This document shows positions 63,285-64,000 of a DNA stretch of 64,000 nucleotides, piece by piece; position 1 is the first letter of the stretch, and every line of letters begins with the position of its first letter. The position numbers were made by a program, and so were the translations under genes. Origin of the DNA: Boseongicola sp. H5 (GTDB lineage Bacteria > Pseudomonadota > Alphaproteobacteria > Rhodobacterales > Rhodobacteraceae); assembly GCA_020622165.1 (NCBI GenBank), contig JACNMN010000007.1, forward strand, positions 124,001-188,000, written 5' to 3'. The notes beneath the pieces are model-generated. The model had not been told where the DNA came from. It searched no databases and saw nothing but the letters and a program-made list of their open reading frames with translations.

Positions 63285-64000
63285 TCACTCCGCCGGAACA
63301 GCCGCCTCTTCGATGCCGAGCGGATGGGCCAGCTTGTTGAGCATCTCCTTGGGGCAGACCTGCAGGAAATTCGCCAGCTCCAGATCCCAGTGCTGAAGGA
63401 TATCGCGCGCCTTCCTGCTTCCGGTCTCGGCCGCATGGCGCTCCACCAGGGATTTCAGCTCCGCCTCCCAATGCGCCACGCTTACCGGGGCGGTCACCAG
63501 CGTCTCAAGGTTCATGTTGACCTGCGACTGCCCGTCGGGATCGTAGAGATAGGCCATCCCGCCGGTCATGCCCGCACCGAAATTCGCGCCAATGGTCCCA
63601 AGGATCACGGCGACGCCGCCGGTCATGTATTCGCACCCGTTCGAGCCGCAGCCCTCGATCACGACCTTCGCGCCGGAGTTCCGCACCGCGAACCGCTCGC
63701 CCGCACGGCCAGCAGCAAACAGATACCCGTCCGTCGCGCCGTAAAGCACGGTGTTACCGATGATCGTGTTCTCATCGGCCTTGAGCGGGCTTACCTGCGG
63801 CGGCTTCACCACGATGATCCCGCCGCTCAACCCCTTGCCGACGTAATCATTGGCATCGCCGGATACTTCAAGCTTCAGCCCCGGGGCCGCAAACGCGCCC
63901 AGAGACTGCCCGGCGGAGCCCTCCAGCTTTACCGTCAGATGATCGGGCTGAAGCGCATTCCGCATCCCGAAGGACTGCACGATGTGGCTGCTGGTGCGCG
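63285..64000 (-). CDS. gltB: Glutamate synthase large subunit, C-terminal part (runs off the right edge)
   Basis: The last ~238 residues of NADPH-GOGAT large chain: the GXGXG β-helix domain with repeated Gly motifs (GDANDYVGKGLSGGIIVV, NTVLYGATDGYLFAAGRAGERFAVRNSG, GCEYMTGGVAVILG, GANFGAGMTGGMAYLYD) and the C-terminal helical tail. The glutaminase and FMN/synthase domains lie outside the window. The 219 bases to the previous gene hold an inverted repeat (63073-63081 and 63134-63142, CTGCGCTGC/GCAGCGCAG) of unclear role. Confidence 0.95.
   Translation of the reverse strand, partial: RTSSHIVQSFGMRNALQPDHLTVKLEGSAGQSLGAFAAPGLKLEVSGDANDYVGKGLSGGIIVVKPPQVSPLKADENTIIGNTVLYGATDGYLFAAGRAGERFAVRNSGAKVVIEGCGSNGCEYMTGGVAVILGTIGANFGAGMTGGMAYLYDPDGQSQVNMNLETLVTAPVSVAHWEAELKSLVERHAAETGSRKARDILQHWDLELANFLQVCPKEMLNKLAHPLGIEEAAVPAE

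Noticed and set aside
1-64000. CRISPR array, prophage, transposon, rRNA or tRNA genes
   Set aside because: No regularly spaced direct repeats, integrase, transposase, phage structural genes or cloverleaf-like sequences were seen; gene content and codon usage look uniform.

Overview
The window is a gene-dense, GC-rich stretch of an alphaproteobacterial chromosome, most likely from the Rhodobacterales/Rhodobacteraceae. This is inferred from the gene families, small Rhodobacterales-type secreted proteins, a serC leader in front of serC-serA, an IalB-family protein and the paa gene set. No rRNA, tRNA, CRISPR array, insertion sequence or prophage was seen. Nearly every base belongs to an ordinary chromosomal gene, many of them translationally coupled through 4-base stop/start overlaps.

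Layout. 1-4.1 kb: start of map (edge-truncated), sfsA, a CinA-type molybdopterin-binding protein, a GNAT acetyltransferase, an AhpD-like protein and an OmpA-family protein. 4.2-7.9 kb: a LysR regulator divergent from a class II aldolase, a type IB topoisomerase and a methyltransferase. 7.9-16.9 kb: the phenylacetyl-CoA degradation cluster. paaZ-paaX-paaABCDE run leftward and paaI-paaK-paaR (TetR) run rightward. An unusually long perfect inverted repeat lies between paaX and paaA, and a TetR-type palindrome lies between paaZ and paaI. paaF, G, H and J are not here. 17-25.7 kb: cell-wall and housekeeping genes (mtgA, GST, queG, an SDR protein, two L,D-transpeptidases, a CAP lipoprotein, a 60-residue secreted/membrane peptide, rlmN, an IalB-family protein, a Rhizobium-etli-type asparaginase). 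25.7-35.5 kb: a hybrid histidine kinase divergent from a large periplasmic alpha-2-macroglobulin followed directly by pbpC. 35.8-41.6 kb: a small secreted protein, bktB thiolase, a MarR regulator, serA and serC with a structured leader, and a second MarR regulator.

41.7-54.2 kb holds two metal/cofactor uptake systems. First is a TroABCD-type Mn/Zn/Fe ABC transporter behind tandem Fur-family-like palindromes. Second is a complete vitamin B12 acquisition operon behind a cobalamin riboswitch: btuB-btuF-btuC-btuD-cbiZ-signal-less B12-binding protein-exbB-exbD-exbD-tonB. It carries outer-membrane receptor, inner-membrane importer, corrinoid-salvage enzyme and a dedicated TonB energizer with two different ExbD proteins, one lacking the membrane aspartate. 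54.3-64 kb: a second member of the small secreted family, an AraC regulator with matching 20-base sites in front of both genes, an AttEFGH-like ABC/lipocalin cassette, a hydrolase-membrane fusion, serB, an unknown conserved protein and the 3' end of gltB.

Most interesting signals: the self-contained B12 operon with an Asp-to-Asn ExbD partner; the 21-bp-arm inverted repeat in the paa cluster; the repeated AraC-associated site linking the regulator to the small secreted protein; and the paralogous small secreted family itself.
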